Of a stretch of DNA of 64,000 bases, positions 8,263-17,716 are shown one piece after another (the stretch's first letter is position 1; each line of letters opens with the position of its first letter). A program made the position numbers and the translations under genes. The stretch comes from DAITAZ01 sp036824045 (GTDB lineage Bacteria; Pseudomonadota; Gammaproteobacteria; Burkholderiales; Rhodocyclaceae): the NCBI GenBank assembly GCA_036824045.1, contig DAITAZ010000010.1:1-64000 (forward strand), written 5' to 3'. Under the pieces are notes generated by a model. The model had not been told where the DNA came from, did no database searches, and was given only the letters and a program-made list of their open reading frames with translations.

Positions 8263-9531
8263 ATGGAACGTCGCACCTTCGTGAAGACTATCGCCGCCAC
8301 CGCCGTCGCAACGGCAGTAAGCATGTCTTCGCTCTCCGCTTTCGCTGCCGACACCATCAAGGTCGGGATCCTGCACTCCCTGTCCGGCACCATGGCGATC
8401 TCGGAGACCGCCCTGAAGGAAACCGCGTTGATGACCATCGACGAGATCAACAAAGCCGGGGGGGTGATGGGCAAACAACTGGAGCCCGTGGTGGTGGACC
8501 CGGCTTCCAACTGGCCGCTGTTTGCTGAGAAAGCCCGCCAGTTGCTGACCCAGGACAAGGTGGCCGTCGTGTTCGGCTGCTGGACCTCCGTCTCCCGCAA
8601 GTCTGTGCTGCCCGTGTTCAAGGAACTCAACGGCCTGCTCTTCTACCCCGTCCAGTACGAGGGTGAAGAACTCGAAAAGAACGTGTTCTACACCGGCGCC
8701 GCTCCGAACCAGCAAGCCATTCCCGCCACCGAATACCTGATGAGCAAGGAAGGCGGCAGCGCCAAGCGCTTCGTGCTGCTGGGCACTGACTACGTATACC
8801 CCCGCACCACCAACAAGATCCTGCGTGCTTTCCTGAAATCCAAGGGCGTGGCCGAGACCGACATCATGGAGGAATACACCCCCTTCGGTCACAGCGACTA
8901 CCAGACCATCATCGCCAAGATCAAGAAGTTCGCGTCCGAAGGCAAGAAGACGGCGGTGATCTCCACCATCAATGGCGACTCCAACGTGCCCTTCTACAAG
9001 GAACTGGGCAACGCCGGCCTCAAGGCCAAGGACGTGCCGGTGGTGGCCTTCTCCGTGGGTGAGGAAGAACTTCGGGGCGTGGACACCAAGCCGCTGGTGG
9101 GTCACCTGGCTGCCTGGAACTACTTCATGTCGCTCAAGAATGGCGAGAACGACAAATTCATCAAGATGTACAAGGAATGGGCCAAGAAGCAGAAGCTGGC
9201 CAACGCCGAAAAGGTCGTGACCAATGACCCGATGGAAGCCACCTACATCGGCATCCACATGTGGAAACAGGCCGTGGAGAAGGCCAAGACCACCGACGTG
9301 GACAAGGTGATCCCCGCGGTAGGCGGTCAGACATTCAAGGCACCCTCCGGCTTCTTGGTGAAGATGGACGAGAAGAACCACCACCTGCACAAGCCCGTGT
9401 TCATCGGCGAAGTAAAGGGGGACGGCCAGTTCAACGTCGTGTGGAAGACGCCCGGCCCGGTCAAGGCCGCACCCTGGAGCCCCTACATCCCTGGGAACGA
9501 CAAGAAGAAGGACGAGCCGGAAGGCAAGTGA
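8263..9531 (+). CDS. urtA: Urea ABC transporter substrate-binding protein UrtA
   Basis: 422 residues from the ATG at 8263, which follows AGGAG by eight bases. The signal peptide is twin-arginine-like at its start (MERRTFVK) with cleavage after AFA. The mature part is a type I periplasmic binding protein of the Leu/Ile/Val-amide-urea group, with the family's IKVGILHSLSGTMAISE beginning and a FYPVQYEGEE segment typical of UrtA. It delivers urea to UrtBC. An in-frame upstream ATG near 8074 would overlap the sigma-54 promoter and hide the signal peptide, so it was rejected. First gene of the long operon. Confidence 0.97.
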   Translation: MERRTFVKTIAATAVATAVSMSSLSAFAADTIKVGILHSLSGTMAISETALKETALMTIDEINKAGGVMGKQLEPVVVDPASNWPLFAEKARQLLTQDKVAVVFGCWTSVSRKSVLPVFKELNGLLFYPVQYEGEELEKNVFYTGAAPNQQAIPATEYLMSKEGGSAKRFVLLGTDYVYPRTTNKILRAFLKSKGVAETDIMEEYTPFGHSDYQTIIAKIKKFASEGKKTAVISTINGDSNVPFYKELGNAGLKAKDVPVVAFSVGEEELRGVDTKPLVGHLAAWNYFMSLKNGENDKFIKMYKEWAKKQKLANAEKVVTNDPMEATYIGIHMWKQAVEKAKTTDVDKVIPAVGGQTFKAPSGFLVKMDEKNHHLHKPVFIGEVKGDGQFNVVWKTPGPVKAAPWSPYIPGNDKKKDEPEGK

Positions 9532-9566
9532 AGGCAGCAGGCTGACCGCCTGATTTAGCCCGACGC

Positions 9567-9590
9567 GGCTGGCGGGCCATCCCGCCAGCC
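9567..9590 (+). other. GC hairpin in the urtA-urtB gap
   Basis: GGCTGGCGGG (9567-9576) pairs perfectly with CCCGCCAGCC (9581-9590) across a CCAT loop. No U-run follows, so it is unlikely to be an efficient terminator. Hairpins in this position after a binding-protein gene commonly protect the upstream mRNA end or partly attenuate downstream genes, letting UrtA exceed the membrane subunits. Confidence 0.65.
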
Positions 9591-9613
9591 CCCCTGATCT
9601 CCAGGACTACTCA

Positions 9614-11224
9614 ATGCGAACCTTCGCCCTGCTGATCCTGCTGTTGTGCGCCGGTTTCGGCACCCCTGCCCGCGCCGCGCTCGACGCGGAACTGGTTCGC
9701 CAACTGGCTGCCGAGGACTCCGATCAGAAGCTCGCCGCCATCGGGCAACTGTCGGGCGGCAGCACCGACCGGGAGCTCCTGCGCCGCGTGCTCCAGGCCA
9801 TGTCGGAAGACAATCTCTACACCCTGAAAGGGCAGATATTCTTTGTCGAGGCCGACAAAGCCTTCGACGCCACGACCGGCCAGTCTCTGGCCCAGCGCCC
9901 GGACAACGCCGAAGGCGTGGTGGCCAACAACCGTATCCGCGCCGAACTCGACACCCGGCTCGCCGCTTACCGGCTCGCCTCCCCGGATCGTCAAACCCGC
10001 CTCGAAGCCGCCCAGGTGCTCCAGGACTCGGGCGTGGATGGCAGCCTTATCCCGCTGCTGGAAGAAGCCCTGGCCAAGGAAACCGATGGCCAGATCAAGC
10101 CGCTGATCGCACTCGCCCATGCTCAAGCCAGCCTCCAGTCCGACGACCCGGCCAAGCGTATTGCCGCGGTCAAGTCACTGGGCGAGAGCGACAACCCGAA
10201 TGTGAAGAACCTGTTGCTGGGCGTGCTCGCCAAGAACGGCGATCAATGGGCCGAGCCCGACGAGAAAGTTCGTCATGAGGCCGATCTGGCCCTGCATGCA
10301 GTGCAAAGCCGCATCAGCCGGGCGGAAATGCTCGGCCGGGTGTTCTCCGGCATCTCCCTGGGCTCCATTTTGCTCCTCGCCTCCATGGGCCTGGCCATCA
10401 CCTACGGCGTCATGGGCGTGATCAACATGGCCCATGGCGAATTCCTGATGATCGGAGCCTACGCCAGCTATGTGGTGCAGGGGCTGTTCCGCAGCCACTA
10501 CCCCGGGCTGGTGGACTACTACGTCCTTGCCGCCATCCCGGTCGCCTTCGTGGCCGCGGCGCTCGTGGGCATGGCGCTGGAACGGCTGGTCATCCGCCAC
10601 CTCTACGGCCGTCCGCTGGAAACCCTGCTGGCCACTTGGGGCATCAGCCTGTGCCTGATCCAGGCGGCGCGCCTGATCTTCGGCCCGCAGAACGTGGAAG
10701 TGGCCAACCCCACATGGCTCTCCGGCGGCCTGGATCTGTCTGCAGGCGTGATTCTGCCGGCCAACCGCATTGCCATCATCGCCTTCTCCGCCGGCGTGCT
10801 CGCCCTGATGTGGGGGTTGATGAACCTGACCCGCCTGGGCATGTTCGTCCGCGCCGTCACCCAGAACCGCCCCATGGCGGGCTGCGTGGGCGTGCCCACG
10901 GGACGGGTGGATACCCTGGCATTCGGCCTGGGCGCCGGGATTGCCGGTCTGGGCGGCGTGGCGCTCTCCCAGATCGCCAACGTGGGCCCGGACATGGGCC
11001 AAGGCTACATCGTGGATGCCTTCATGGTGGTGGTACTGGGCGGCGTCGGCCAGATGGCGGGCGCAGTCTGGGCAGCACTGGGCCTGGGCGTCGTCACCAA
11101 GTTCCTGGAAGGGTGGGCGGGTGCCGTGGTGGCCAAGATCCTGGTACTGGTCATCATCGTCGTCTTCATCCAGAAGCGGCCTCAGGGTCTGTTCGCCCTG
11201 AAGGGACGATTCGTCGATAGCTGA
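9614..11224 (+). CDS. urtB: Urea ABC transporter permease UrtB
   Basis: 536 residues. A cleavable signal (to about residue 22, ARA-A) leads a helical, repeat-like extracytoplasmic region of roughly 210 residues, followed by a LivH-type permease with about eight membrane helices beginning near SGISLGSILLLASMGL and including NMAHGEFLMIGAYASY. The long N-terminal region is normal for UrtB and distinguishes it from LivH. With UrtC it forms the inner-membrane channel. A short leader with the hairpin at 9567-9590 separates it from urtA; the downstream urtC starts eight bases after its stop. Confidence 0.95.
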   Translation: MRTFALLILLLCAGFGTPARAALDAELVRQLAAEDSDQKLAAIGQLSGGSTDRELLRRVLQAMSEDNLYTLKGQIFFVEADKAFDATTGQSLAQRPDNAEGVVANNRIRAELDTRLAAYRLASPDRQTRLEAAQVLQDSGVDGSLIPLLEEALAKETDGQIKPLIALAHAQASLQSDDPAKRIAAVKSLGESDNPNVKNLLLGVLAKNGDQWAEPDEKVRHEADLALHAVQSRISRAEMLGRVFSGISLGSILLLASMGLAITYGVMGVINMAHGEFLMIGAYASYVVQGLFRSHYPGLVDYYVLAAIPVAFVAAALVGMALERLVIRHLYGRPLETLLATWGISLCLIQAARLIFGPQNVEVANPTWLSGGLDLSAGVILPANRIAIIAFSAGVLALMWGLMNLTRLGMFVRAVTQNRPMAGCVGVPTGRVDTLAFGLGAGIAGLGGVALSQIANVGPDMGQGYIVDAFMVVVLGGVGQMAGAVWAALGLGVVTKFLEGWAGAVVAKILVLVIIVVFIQKRPQGLFALKGRFVDS

Positions 11225-11232
11225 GAGCCTCC

Positions 11233-12327
11233 ATGCCTACCACTACCCTGCTCAGCGGCCGCTACGGCACCGCCGCACTGGCTGCGTTCGCCCTGTTGGC
11301 CCTGGTGGTCGCGCCGGCACTGCACCTCATGGTGCCGGCCGGCAGCGCCCTGCATCTTTCCGACTACTTCATCACCCTGACTGGCAAGATCCTCTGCTAC
11401 GCCATCGTCGCCGTGGCGCTGGACCTGATCTGGGGCTTCGGGGGCATCCTCAGTCTCGGTCACGGGCTGTTCTTCGCCTTGGGCGGCTACGCCTTCGGGA
11501 TGTATCTGATGCGCCAGATCGGTCGTGACGGCTCCTACCAGAGCGATCTGCCGGATTTCATGGTCTTTCTGGACTGGAAGGAACTGCCCTGGTACTGGAC
11601 CGGGTCCGACTCCATCCTCTGGGCCCTGTTCCTGGTCGTCGCCATCCCGGCGCTGGTCTCGTTCGTCTTCGGCTTCTTCGCCTTCCGGTCGCGGATCAAG
11701 GGCGTCTACTTCTCGATCATCACCCAGGCGCTGACCTTTGCGGCGATGCTGCTGTTCTTCCGCAACGAAACCGGTTTTGGCGGCAACAACGGCTTTACCG
11801 ACTTCAAGCGCATCCTGGGCTACCCCATCACTGCCCCCGAGATGCGGGTACTGCTGTTCGCCCTGTCCGCGGCGGTGCTCATTGCCACCCTGCTCTTCGC
11901 CCGCTGGCTGGTGAGTTCCCGCTTCGGGCGAGTGCTGGCCGCCATCCGCGACGCCGAAAGCCGGGTCATGTTCATTGGTTACAACCCGCTCTGGTACAAG
12001 CTCTTCGTGTGGACCCTGTCAGCGGTGCTGTGCGGCATCGCCGGCGCCCTCTACGTGCCGCAGGTGGGCATCATCAACCCGTCGGAAATGTCCGTGGGTA
12101 ACTCCATCGAGATTGCCATCTGGGTTGCAGTCGGCGGTCGGGGCACCCTGATCGGCCCAGTGCTCGGCGCTTTCGTGGTGAATCTGGCCAAAAGCTACTT
12201 CACCGTCAGCTTCCCCGATTACTGGCTGTTCTTCCTGGGTGCCCTGTTCATCCTGGTGACCCTGTACCTGCCGAATGGACTGGTCGGGCTGTGGAGCAAA
12301 CTCAAAACGCGCAAAGGTGAGGCATGA
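11233..12327 (+). CDS. urtC: Urea ABC transporter permease UrtC
   Basis: 364 residues, LivM-type inner-membrane permease that pairs with UrtB. Hydrophobic helices fill most of the chain; the conserved FGGILSLGHGLFFALGGYAF segment and the late region around IWVAVGGRGTLIGP are characteristic. The EAA-like loop that docks to the ATPases is represented by AAIRDAESRVMFIGYNP. Start ATG lies 8 bases after urtB; its stop overlaps urtD by four bases (ATGA). Confidence 0.95.
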   Translation: MPTTTLLSGRYGTAALAAFALLALVVAPALHLMVPAGSALHLSDYFITLTGKILCYAIVAVALDLIWGFGGILSLGHGLFFALGGYAFGMYLMRQIGRDGSYQSDLPDFMVFLDWKELPWYWTGSDSILWALFLVVAIPALVSFVFGFFAFRSRIKGVYFSIITQALTFAAMLLFFRNETGFGGNNGFTDFKRILGYPITAPEMRVLLFALSAAVLIATLLFARWLVSSRFGRVLAAIRDAESRVMFIGYNPLWYKLFVWTLSAVLCGIAGALYVPQVGIINPSEMSVGNSIEIAIWVAVGGRGTLIGPVLGAFVVNLAKSYFTVSFPDYWLFFLGALFILVTLYLPNGLVGLWSKLKTRKGEA

Positions 12328-13190
12328 GCGATATCGGCATGCACCCGGCCCGGCCGGGCGAACAAGCGCTCCCCCCGGGCACGCGCCAGGAATGGGAAGA
12401 AGGCGCCACCGGCCTCGCCCACGTGGTAACCCCCGGCGAGGTGGACCTCTCCCACAACGTCATCCTCTACCTGGAAGACATCACGGTCAGCTTTGATGGA
12501 TTCAAGGCCCTCAACGCCCTGACCCTGGCCATCGACGCCGGAGAGCTGCGCTGCATCATCGGCCCCAACGGGGCGGGCAAGACCACGATGATGGACGTGA
12601 TCACCGGCAAGACCCGGCCGGATTCCGGCAAGGCCTTCTTTGGCCAGACCTTGGACCTGACCCGCCTGAACGAACCCCAGATCGCCCATGCGGGCATCGG
12701 ACGCAAGTTCCAGAAACCCACCGTGTTCGAAAACCACACGGTGTTCGAGAACCTGGAGCTAGCCATGAAGGCGGACAAGCGGGTGCGCCGCACCCTCTTT
12801 GCCCGGCTCGACAGCCAAGCCCGGGATCGCATCGCCGAAACCCTGCGCACCATCCACCTGGACGCCCAGGCCGATCGCCTGGCGGGCCTGCTCTCCCACG
12901 GCCAAAAGCAATGGCTGGAAATTGGCATGCTGCTGGTCCAGGACCCCAGGTTACTGCTGCTCGACGAGCCGGTGGCCGGGATGACCGACGACGAAACCAT
13001 GCGCACGGCCGAGCTGTTCGTGTCACTGGCGGGCAAGCACTCCCTGGTGGTGGTGGAACATGACATGGCCTTTGTCGAGCGCCTGGGCGGGAAAGTCACG
13101 GTGCTCCATGAAGGCTCGGTGCTGGCCGAGGGCGATCTGGCCACCGTGCAGGCCGATCAGCGGGTGATCGAGGTCTACCTGGGAAGATGA
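12324..13190 (+). CDS. urtD: Urea ABC transporter ATP-binding protein UrtD
   Basis: 288 residues, LivG-type ATPase. Walker A GPNGAGKTT, Walker B LLLLDEPVAGM and the following H-loop VVVEHDM are intact; the signature loop is the UrtD/LivG variant LLSHGQKQWLEI. The first ~45 residues precede the ABC domain and are variable. It energises urea import with UrtE. Overlaps urtC and urtE by four bases each, implying tight translational coupling. Confidence 0.95.
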   Translation: MSDIGMHPARPGEQALPPGTRQEWEEGATGLAHVVTPGEVDLSHNVILYLEDITVSFDGFKALNALTLAIDAGELRCIIGPNGAGKTTMMDVITGKTRPDSGKAFFGQTLDLTRLNEPQIAHAGIGRKFQKPTVFENHTVFENLELAMKADKRVRRTLFARLDSQARDRIAETLRTIHLDAQADRLAGLLSHGQKQWLEIGMLLVQDPRLLLLDEPVAGMTDDETMRTAELFVSLAGKHSLVVVEHDMAFVERLGGKVTVLHEGSVLAEGDLATVQADQRVIEVYLGR

Positions 13191-13885
13191 GCATGCTCAA
13201 AGTCGAATCCCTCAACCAGTACTACGGCGGCAGCCACATCCTGCGCAACCTCTCCTTCGCCTGCGAGCCCGGCAAGGTCACCGTCCTGCTCGGGCGCAAC
13301 GGCGTGGGCAAGACCACCCTGCTCAAGTGCCTGATGGGCCTGATCCCGGCGGCATCGGGCAGCATCGCCTTCAGCGGGCAGGATCTGACCAAGCTGCCGT
13401 CCTTCGAGCGCGTTCGCGCCGGCATTGGCTACGTGCCCCAGGGCCGGGAGATCTTCCCCCGACTCACCGTTCACGAGAATCTGCTCATGGGCCTGGCCAC
13501 ACGGCCCGGGGGCAGCCCCATCCCACCCCGGATCTTCGAGATGTTCCCGGTGCTCAAGCAAATGCTGCGCCGCCGGGGCGGCGACCTCTCCGGGGGCCAG
13601 CAGCAGCAACTTGCCATCGGCCGGGCCTTGGCCATGGGGCCGAAACTGCTGATCCTGGACGAACCGACCGAAGGCATCCAGCCCTCCATCATCAAAGATA
13701 TCGAGCGAGCCATCCGCGCCTTGGCGGCCACTGGCGAAATGTCCATCCTACTGGTGGAGCAGTACTATGATTTCGCTCGTTCGCTGGCAGATCACTATCT
13801 GCTCATGGAACGGGGTGAAATCGTGATGCGGGGCAAGGGAGAAGACATGGACAAGGACGGCGTGCTGGAGGCCATGGCGGTTTGA
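13187..13885 (+). CDS. urtE: Urea ABC transporter ATP-binding protein UrtE
   Basis: 232 residues, LivF-type ATPase. Walker A GRNGVGKTT, signature LSGGQQQQLAIGRAL and Walker B LLILDEPTEGI are complete, followed by LLVEQYYDFA with the family's Q instead of H context. An alternative ATG lies two codons downstream (13193); the first was kept because it gives the four-base overlap with urtD. The last codons overlap a TTG that begins ureD, physically joining transporter and urease genes. Confidence 0.95.
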   Translation: MSMLKVESLNQYYGGSHILRNLSFACEPGKVTVLLGRNGVGKTTLLKCLMGLIPAASGSIAFSGQDLTKLPSFERVRAGIGYVPQGREIFPRLTVHENLLMGLATRPGGSPIPPRIFEMFPVLKQMLRRRGGDLSGGQQQQLAIGRALAMGPKLLILDEPTEGIQPSIIKDIERAIRALAATGEMSILLVEQYYDFARSLADHYLLMERGEIVMRGKGEDMDKDGVLEAMAV

Positions 13886-14763
13886 GCGCGGCACTGGCCC
13901 CATGGCCATCACCGGCCGCCATCGAGGGCGCCGGCCCCCTCACGGGCTGGGCGGCCAGCCTGCGCCTGCGCTTTGCCCAGGATACACAGCGTACCGCGTT
14001 GATCGAGCGCCGCCACGAGGGGCCGCTCAGGGTGCAGAAGGCCCTGTACCCGGAAGGCCCCGAGGTATGCCACGCCATCATCCTTCACCCCCCGGCGGGG
14101 ATCGCCGGGGGCGACAGCCTGGACATCCGCGTACATGTGGATACCGGCGCCCGGGCTCTGCTCACGTCCCCGGGCGCAACAAAATGGTACCGCTCCGCGG
14201 GACAGCCGGCCCGCCAGGACCTGCATCTGGAAATCGCCGCCGAGGCCGCCTGCGAGTGGCTGCCCCAGGAAACCATCGTGTTCTCCGGCGCGCTTGCCTC
14301 CTCCCGTACCCGTGTGGATCTCGCCGCCACCGCCCGCGCGGCGGGCTGGGACATCCTCTGCCTGGGGCGCACAGCCGCGGGCGAACGCTTCCTCAAGGGC
14401 GAGTGGCATCAGGGCACCCACATCTACCGCACCGGGGAGCTGATCTGGCATGAACAAGCCCGCCTGCCCGGAGGCAGCCCGTTGCTGGATTCCCCCGCGG
14501 GTCTGCAAGGTCAGCCCGTGGTGGGCACACTCTGGTTTGCCACCCCGGAACTCGATGCCTCGGCCCAGGCCCTGCTCGCCCAGGCGAGAACGGTCGCGGC
14601 CAGCCGGCAGGTCGGGGTGACAGCCCTGCCCGGGGTGCTGCTTGCCCGCTGCCTCGCCGACACAGCCATCGACGCTCGACAACGGCTGGCCGCCCTGTGG
14701 CACGCCCTGCGCCCCGCACTCATGGGGCGGCCGGCGACCGAGCCGCGCATCTGGCACACCTGA
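13882..14763 (+). CDS. ureD: Urease accessory protein UreD
   Basis: 293 residues if read from the TTG at 13882, whose last two bases lie in the urtE stop (TTGA). No ATG or GTG in this frame lies near the beginning of the homologous region, so the rare TTG start with coupling is the best model. UreD (UreH) is the scaffold of the UreDFG nickel-insertion complex. Diagnostic stretches include HPPAGIAGGDSLDI, LTSPGATKWYRS and CEWLPQETIVFSGA. Spaced 53 bases from ureA, the only sizeable gap in the accessory-structural block. Confidence 0.93.
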   Translation: MSAALAPWPSPAAIEGAGPLTGWAASLRLRFAQDTQRTALIERRHEGPLRVQKALYPEGPEVCHAIILHPPAGIAGGDSLDIRVHVDTGARALLTSPGATKWYRSAGQPARQDLHLEIAAEAACEWLPQETIVFSGALASSRTRVDLAATARAAGWDILCLGRTAAGERFLKGEWHQGTHIYRTGELIWHEQARLPGGSPLLDSPAGLQGQPVVGTLWFATPELDASAQALLAQARTVAASRQVGVTALPGVLLARCLADTAIDARQRLAALWHALRPALMGRPATEPRIWHT

Positions 14764-14816
14764 AACAGTCCTGCAGAACCGTCCAGCGACAAGACACGAT
14801 CATTCAAGGAGACGCG

Positions 14817-15119
14817 ATGGAACTTTCCCCCCGCGAAAAAGACAAGCTGCTCATCTTCACCGCTGCCCTGCTGGCCGAAAGGCGGTTGGCCCGGGGGCTG
14901 AAGCTCAATTACCCCGAAGCGGTTGCCCTGATCACCGCCGCGATCATGGAGGGCGCCCGCGACGGCAAGACCGTGGCCGAGCTGATGCACGCGGGCACCA
15001 CGGTGCTCACCCGGGCGCAGGTGATGGAAGGCGTGGCCGAGATGATCCCCGAGATCCAGGTGGAAGCCACATTCCCGGACGGCACCAAGCTGGTTACCGT
15101 CCATCACCCCATCGTCTAG
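14817..15119 (+). CDS. ureA: Urease gamma subunit
   Basis: 100 residues. The ATG at 14817 follows AAGGA by six bases and yields MELSPREKDKLLIF, the standard UreA beginning; upstream in-frame codons do not resemble the family. The protein contributes to the (alpha-beta-gamma)3 cytosolic urease trimer that hydrolyses urea to ammonia and carbamate. Motifs LNYPEAVALI and MIPEIQVEATFPDGTKL are near invariant. Separate UreA and UreB chains are the usual bacterial arrangement. Confidence 0.97.
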   Translation: MELSPREKDKLLIFTAALLAERRLARGLKLNYPEAVALITAAIMEGARDGKTVAELMHAGTTVLTRAQVMEGVAEMIPEIQVEATFPDGTKLVTVHHPIV

Positions 15120-15152
15120 CGCCTGCCCACGCCGAACAGTCGGAGACTCACG

Positions 15153-15458
15153 ATGATTCCCGGAGAAATGCTTGTCGAACCGGGCGAGATCGAGCTGAAC
15201 GCCGGTCGCCCCACCCTCACCCTGGCCGTCGCCAACACGGGAGACCGCCCCATCCAGGTCGGTTCCCACTTCCACTTCTATGAGGTCAACAGCGCCTTGA
15301 GCTTCGACCGGGAAACCGCCCGGGGCTTCCGCCTGGACATCGCCGCGGGCACCGCCGTGCGCTTCGAGCCTGGCCAGCGCCGCACCGTGCAACTGGTGGC
15401 CCTGGCAGGCGAACGCAAGGTGTTCGGCTTCCGCGCCTTGGTACAGGGGGACTTGTGA
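15153..15458 (+). CDS. ureB: Urease beta subunit
   Basis: 101 residues, full length for bacterial UreB. It opens with MIPGEMLVEPGEIELNAGR and contains the typical DRPIQVGSHFHFYEVN and RFEPGQ blocks. It packs against the alpha subunit in the urease trimer. The stop TGA shares its A with the ATG of ureC (TGATG), so translation of the catalytic subunit is directly coupled. Confidence 0.97.
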   Translation: MIPGEMLVEPGEIELNAGRPTLTLAVANTGDRPIQVGSHFHFYEVNSALSFDRETARGFRLDIAAGTAVRFEPGQRRTVQLVALAGERKVFGFRALVQGDL

Positions 15459-17161
15459 TGAGCACGAAGATCACGCGCCAGGCTTACGCCGAGATGTTTG
15501 GCCCCACAACGGGCGACCGCCTGCGCCTGGCCGATACCGAGCTGATCGTCGAAGTGGAAAAGGACTTCACCCTTTATGGGGAAGAAGTCAAATTCGGTGG
15601 CGGCAAGGTCATTCGCGACGGCATGGGCCAGAGCCAGCGGGTGGCCGCCGAGGTGGCGGATACGGTGATCACCAACGCCCTCATCATCGACCACTGGGGC
15701 ATCGTCAAGGCCGACATCGGGATCAAGAACGGACGCATCCAGGCCATCGGCAAGGCCGGCAACCCGGACATCCAGCCCGGCGTCACCATCCCCATCGGGC
15801 CGGGCACCGAGGTGATTGCGGGCGAAGGCTCCATCGTCACCGCCGGGGGCATCGACACCCACATCCACTTCATCTGTCCGCAGCAGATCGAAGAGGCGCT
15901 CACCTCCGGCGTAACCACCATGATCGGGGGCGGTACCGGGCCTGCGACCGGCACCTACGCCACCACCTGCACCCCGGGTCCCTGGCACATCCACCGCATG
16001 CTGGAAGCAGCGGAAGCCTTCCCCATGAACCTGGGCTTCCTGGGCAAGGGCAACGCCAGCCTGCCCGCTGGCCTGCGCGAGCAAGTTGCCGCCGGCGCCA
16101 TCGGCCTCAAGCTGCACGAGGACTGGGGCACCACCCCCGCAGCCATCGACTGTTGCCTCGGCGTCGCCGAGGAGATGGACGTGCAGGTCGCCATCCACAC
16201 CGACACGCTCAACGAAGCCGGTTTCGTGGAAACCACCCTGGCCGCCTTCAAGGGCCGCACCATCCACACCTTCCACACTGAAGGCGCCGGCGGCGGCCAC
16301 GCGCCGGACATCATCAAGGCAGTGGGAGAGTCCAATGTGCTGCCCTCCTCCACCAACCCCACCCGCCCGTACACGGTCAACACCATCGACGAGCATCTGG
16401 ACATGCTCATGGTGTGCCACCATCTGGACCCGGCCATCGCCGAAGATGTGGCCTTTGCGGAAAGCCGCATCCGCCGCGAAACCATTGCCGCGGAGGACAT
16501 CCTGCACGACCTGGGCGCCATCTCGATGATGAGTTCCGATTCCCAGGCCATGGGCCGGGTGGGCGAAGTCATCATCCGCACCTGGCAAACCGCCCACAAG
16601 ATGAAAGTGCAGCGGGGCAGCCTGGCCGGCGACACGGCGCGCAACGACAACGCCCGGATCAAGCGTTACATCGCCAAATACACCATCAACCCGGCCATCA
16701 CCCACGGCATCGCCCACGAGGTGGGCTCGGTGGAACCGGGCAAACTGGCGGACCTGGTGCTGTGGAAACCGGGCTTCTTCGGCGTCAAGCCCAGCCTCAT
16801 CCTCAAGGGTGGCGCCATCGCCATGGCCGCCATGGGGGACCCCAACGCCTCCATCCCCACCCCTCAACCGGTGCACTATCGCCCCATGTTCGGGGCCTAT
16901 GGCCGGGCCCTGCGGACCTCCGTCACCTTCGTATCCCAGGCCGCGCTGGCCAGCGGGAGCCTGGGTGGGCTGGGTCTGGCCAAGCCGCTGGTGGCCGTGC
17001 GCGGCTGCCGCGGCGTGCGCAAGCAGGACATGCCGCACAACGGCGCCACACCCAGGATGGAAGTGGACCCGGAAACCTACGCGGTACGTGCCGACGGAGA
17101 ATTGCTGGTGTGCGAACCGGCGAGCGTACTGCCCATGGCCCAACGTTACTTCCTGTTCTGA
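15458..17161 (+). CDS. ureC: Urease alpha (catalytic) subunit
   Basis: 567 residues from the ATG that overlaps the ureB stop; a GTG one codon earlier is possible. All active-site residues are present: nickel ligands H135, H137, H247, H273 and D361, the carbamylated bridging lysine K218 in GLKLHEDW, and the flap cysteine C320 in MVCHHLD. The enzyme is therefore predicted to be fully active once nickel is loaded by UreDEFG. Length and collinearity with well-known bacterial ureases are normal. Confidence 0.99.
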   Translation: MSTKITRQAYAEMFGPTTGDRLRLADTELIVEVEKDFTLYGEEVKFGGGKVIRDGMGQSQRVAAEVADTVITNALIIDHWGIVKADIGIKNGRIQAIGKAGNPDIQPGVTIPIGPGTEVIAGEGSIVTAGGIDTHIHFICPQQIEEALTSGVTTMIGGGTGPATGTYATTCTPGPWHIHRMLEAAEAFPMNLGFLGKGNASLPAGLREQVAAGAIGLKLHEDWGTTPAAIDCCLGVAEEMDVQVAIHTDTLNEAGFVETTLAAFKGRTIHTFHTEGAGGGHAPDIIKAVGESNVLPSSTNPTRPYTVNTIDEHLDMLMVCHHLDPAIAEDVAFAESRIRRETIAAEDILHDLGAISMMSSDSQAMGRVGEVIIRTWQTAHKMKVQRGSLAGDTARNDNARIKRYIAKYTINPAITHGIAHEVGSVEPGKLADLVLWKPGFFGVKPSLILKGGAIAMAAMGDPNASIPTPQPVHYRPMFGAYGRALRTSVTFVSQAALASGSLGGLGLAKPLVAVRGCRGVRKQDMPHNGATPRMEVDPETYAVRADGELLVCEPASVLPMAQRYFLF

Positions 17162-17164
17162 ACC

Positions 17165-17716
17165 ATGTACGTCTTCAACCAGCGAGCACCGGCTGGGGCA
17201 ACTGCCGCCCTCACCGTCCAACTGAACTACGATCTGCGTTGCCGCTCCCGGCTCACGGCCACCCTTGCGGATGGCACCGAGATCGGCATCGCCCTGCCCC
17301 GGGCCGAAAAGCTGCGGGACGGCGACCTGCTCCAATCGGCGGACGGCCGCGTACTGGCCATCCAGGCTGCGCCCGAATCCTTGCTCGAAGCCCGTTGCGC
17401 CGATCCACTGGCCTTTGCCCGGGCCGCCTACCACCTGGGTAACCGGCACATGCCGGTTCAACTCACTGCCGACCACTGCCTGCGCTTTCCGGTGGACCAC
17501 GTGCTGGCGGAGATGCTCGCCCAAATGGGTGTGGAAACCACCCAGACCACGGCCCCGTTTGAGCCGGAATCCGGTGCTTACGGCAAGCACAGTCACGGGC
17601 ACGACCACCATCCTTATCGACCGGGGAGCGGACCGCAAGGATTCGACCCGCTCCACGATCCAGGCCAGGGGGAGCACCGCTCACCCCGCCGCATTCACGA
17701 TTTCACCCAATCCTGA
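17165..17716 (+). CDS. ureE: Urease nickel metallochaperone UreE
   Basis: 183 residues. UreE binds nickel and delivers it to UreG. The dimer-interface metal histidine appears in AYHLGNRH and the C-terminus has a modest histidine tail (HSHGHDHH) followed by a disordered-looking Gly/Pro-rich end of about 35 residues. The tail is shorter than the long polyhistidine tail of some enterobacterial UreE but longer than in tail-less forms. It starts three bases after ureC and its last base is the first base of ureF. Confidence 0.93.
   Translation: MYVFNQRAPAGATAALTVQLNYDLRCRSRLTATLADGTEIGIALPRAEKLRDGDLLQSADGRVLAIQAAPESLLEARCADPLAFARAAYHLGNRHMPVQLTADHCLRFPVDHVLAEMLAQMGVETTQTTAPFEPESGAYGKHSHGHDHHPYRPGSGPQGFDPLHDPGQGEHRSPRRIHDFTQS

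Noticed and set aside
15278..17677. Very long open frame opposite ureC
   Set aside because: Codon-phase artefact of a GC-rich gene; low-complexity Gly/His/Val composition and no family similarity.
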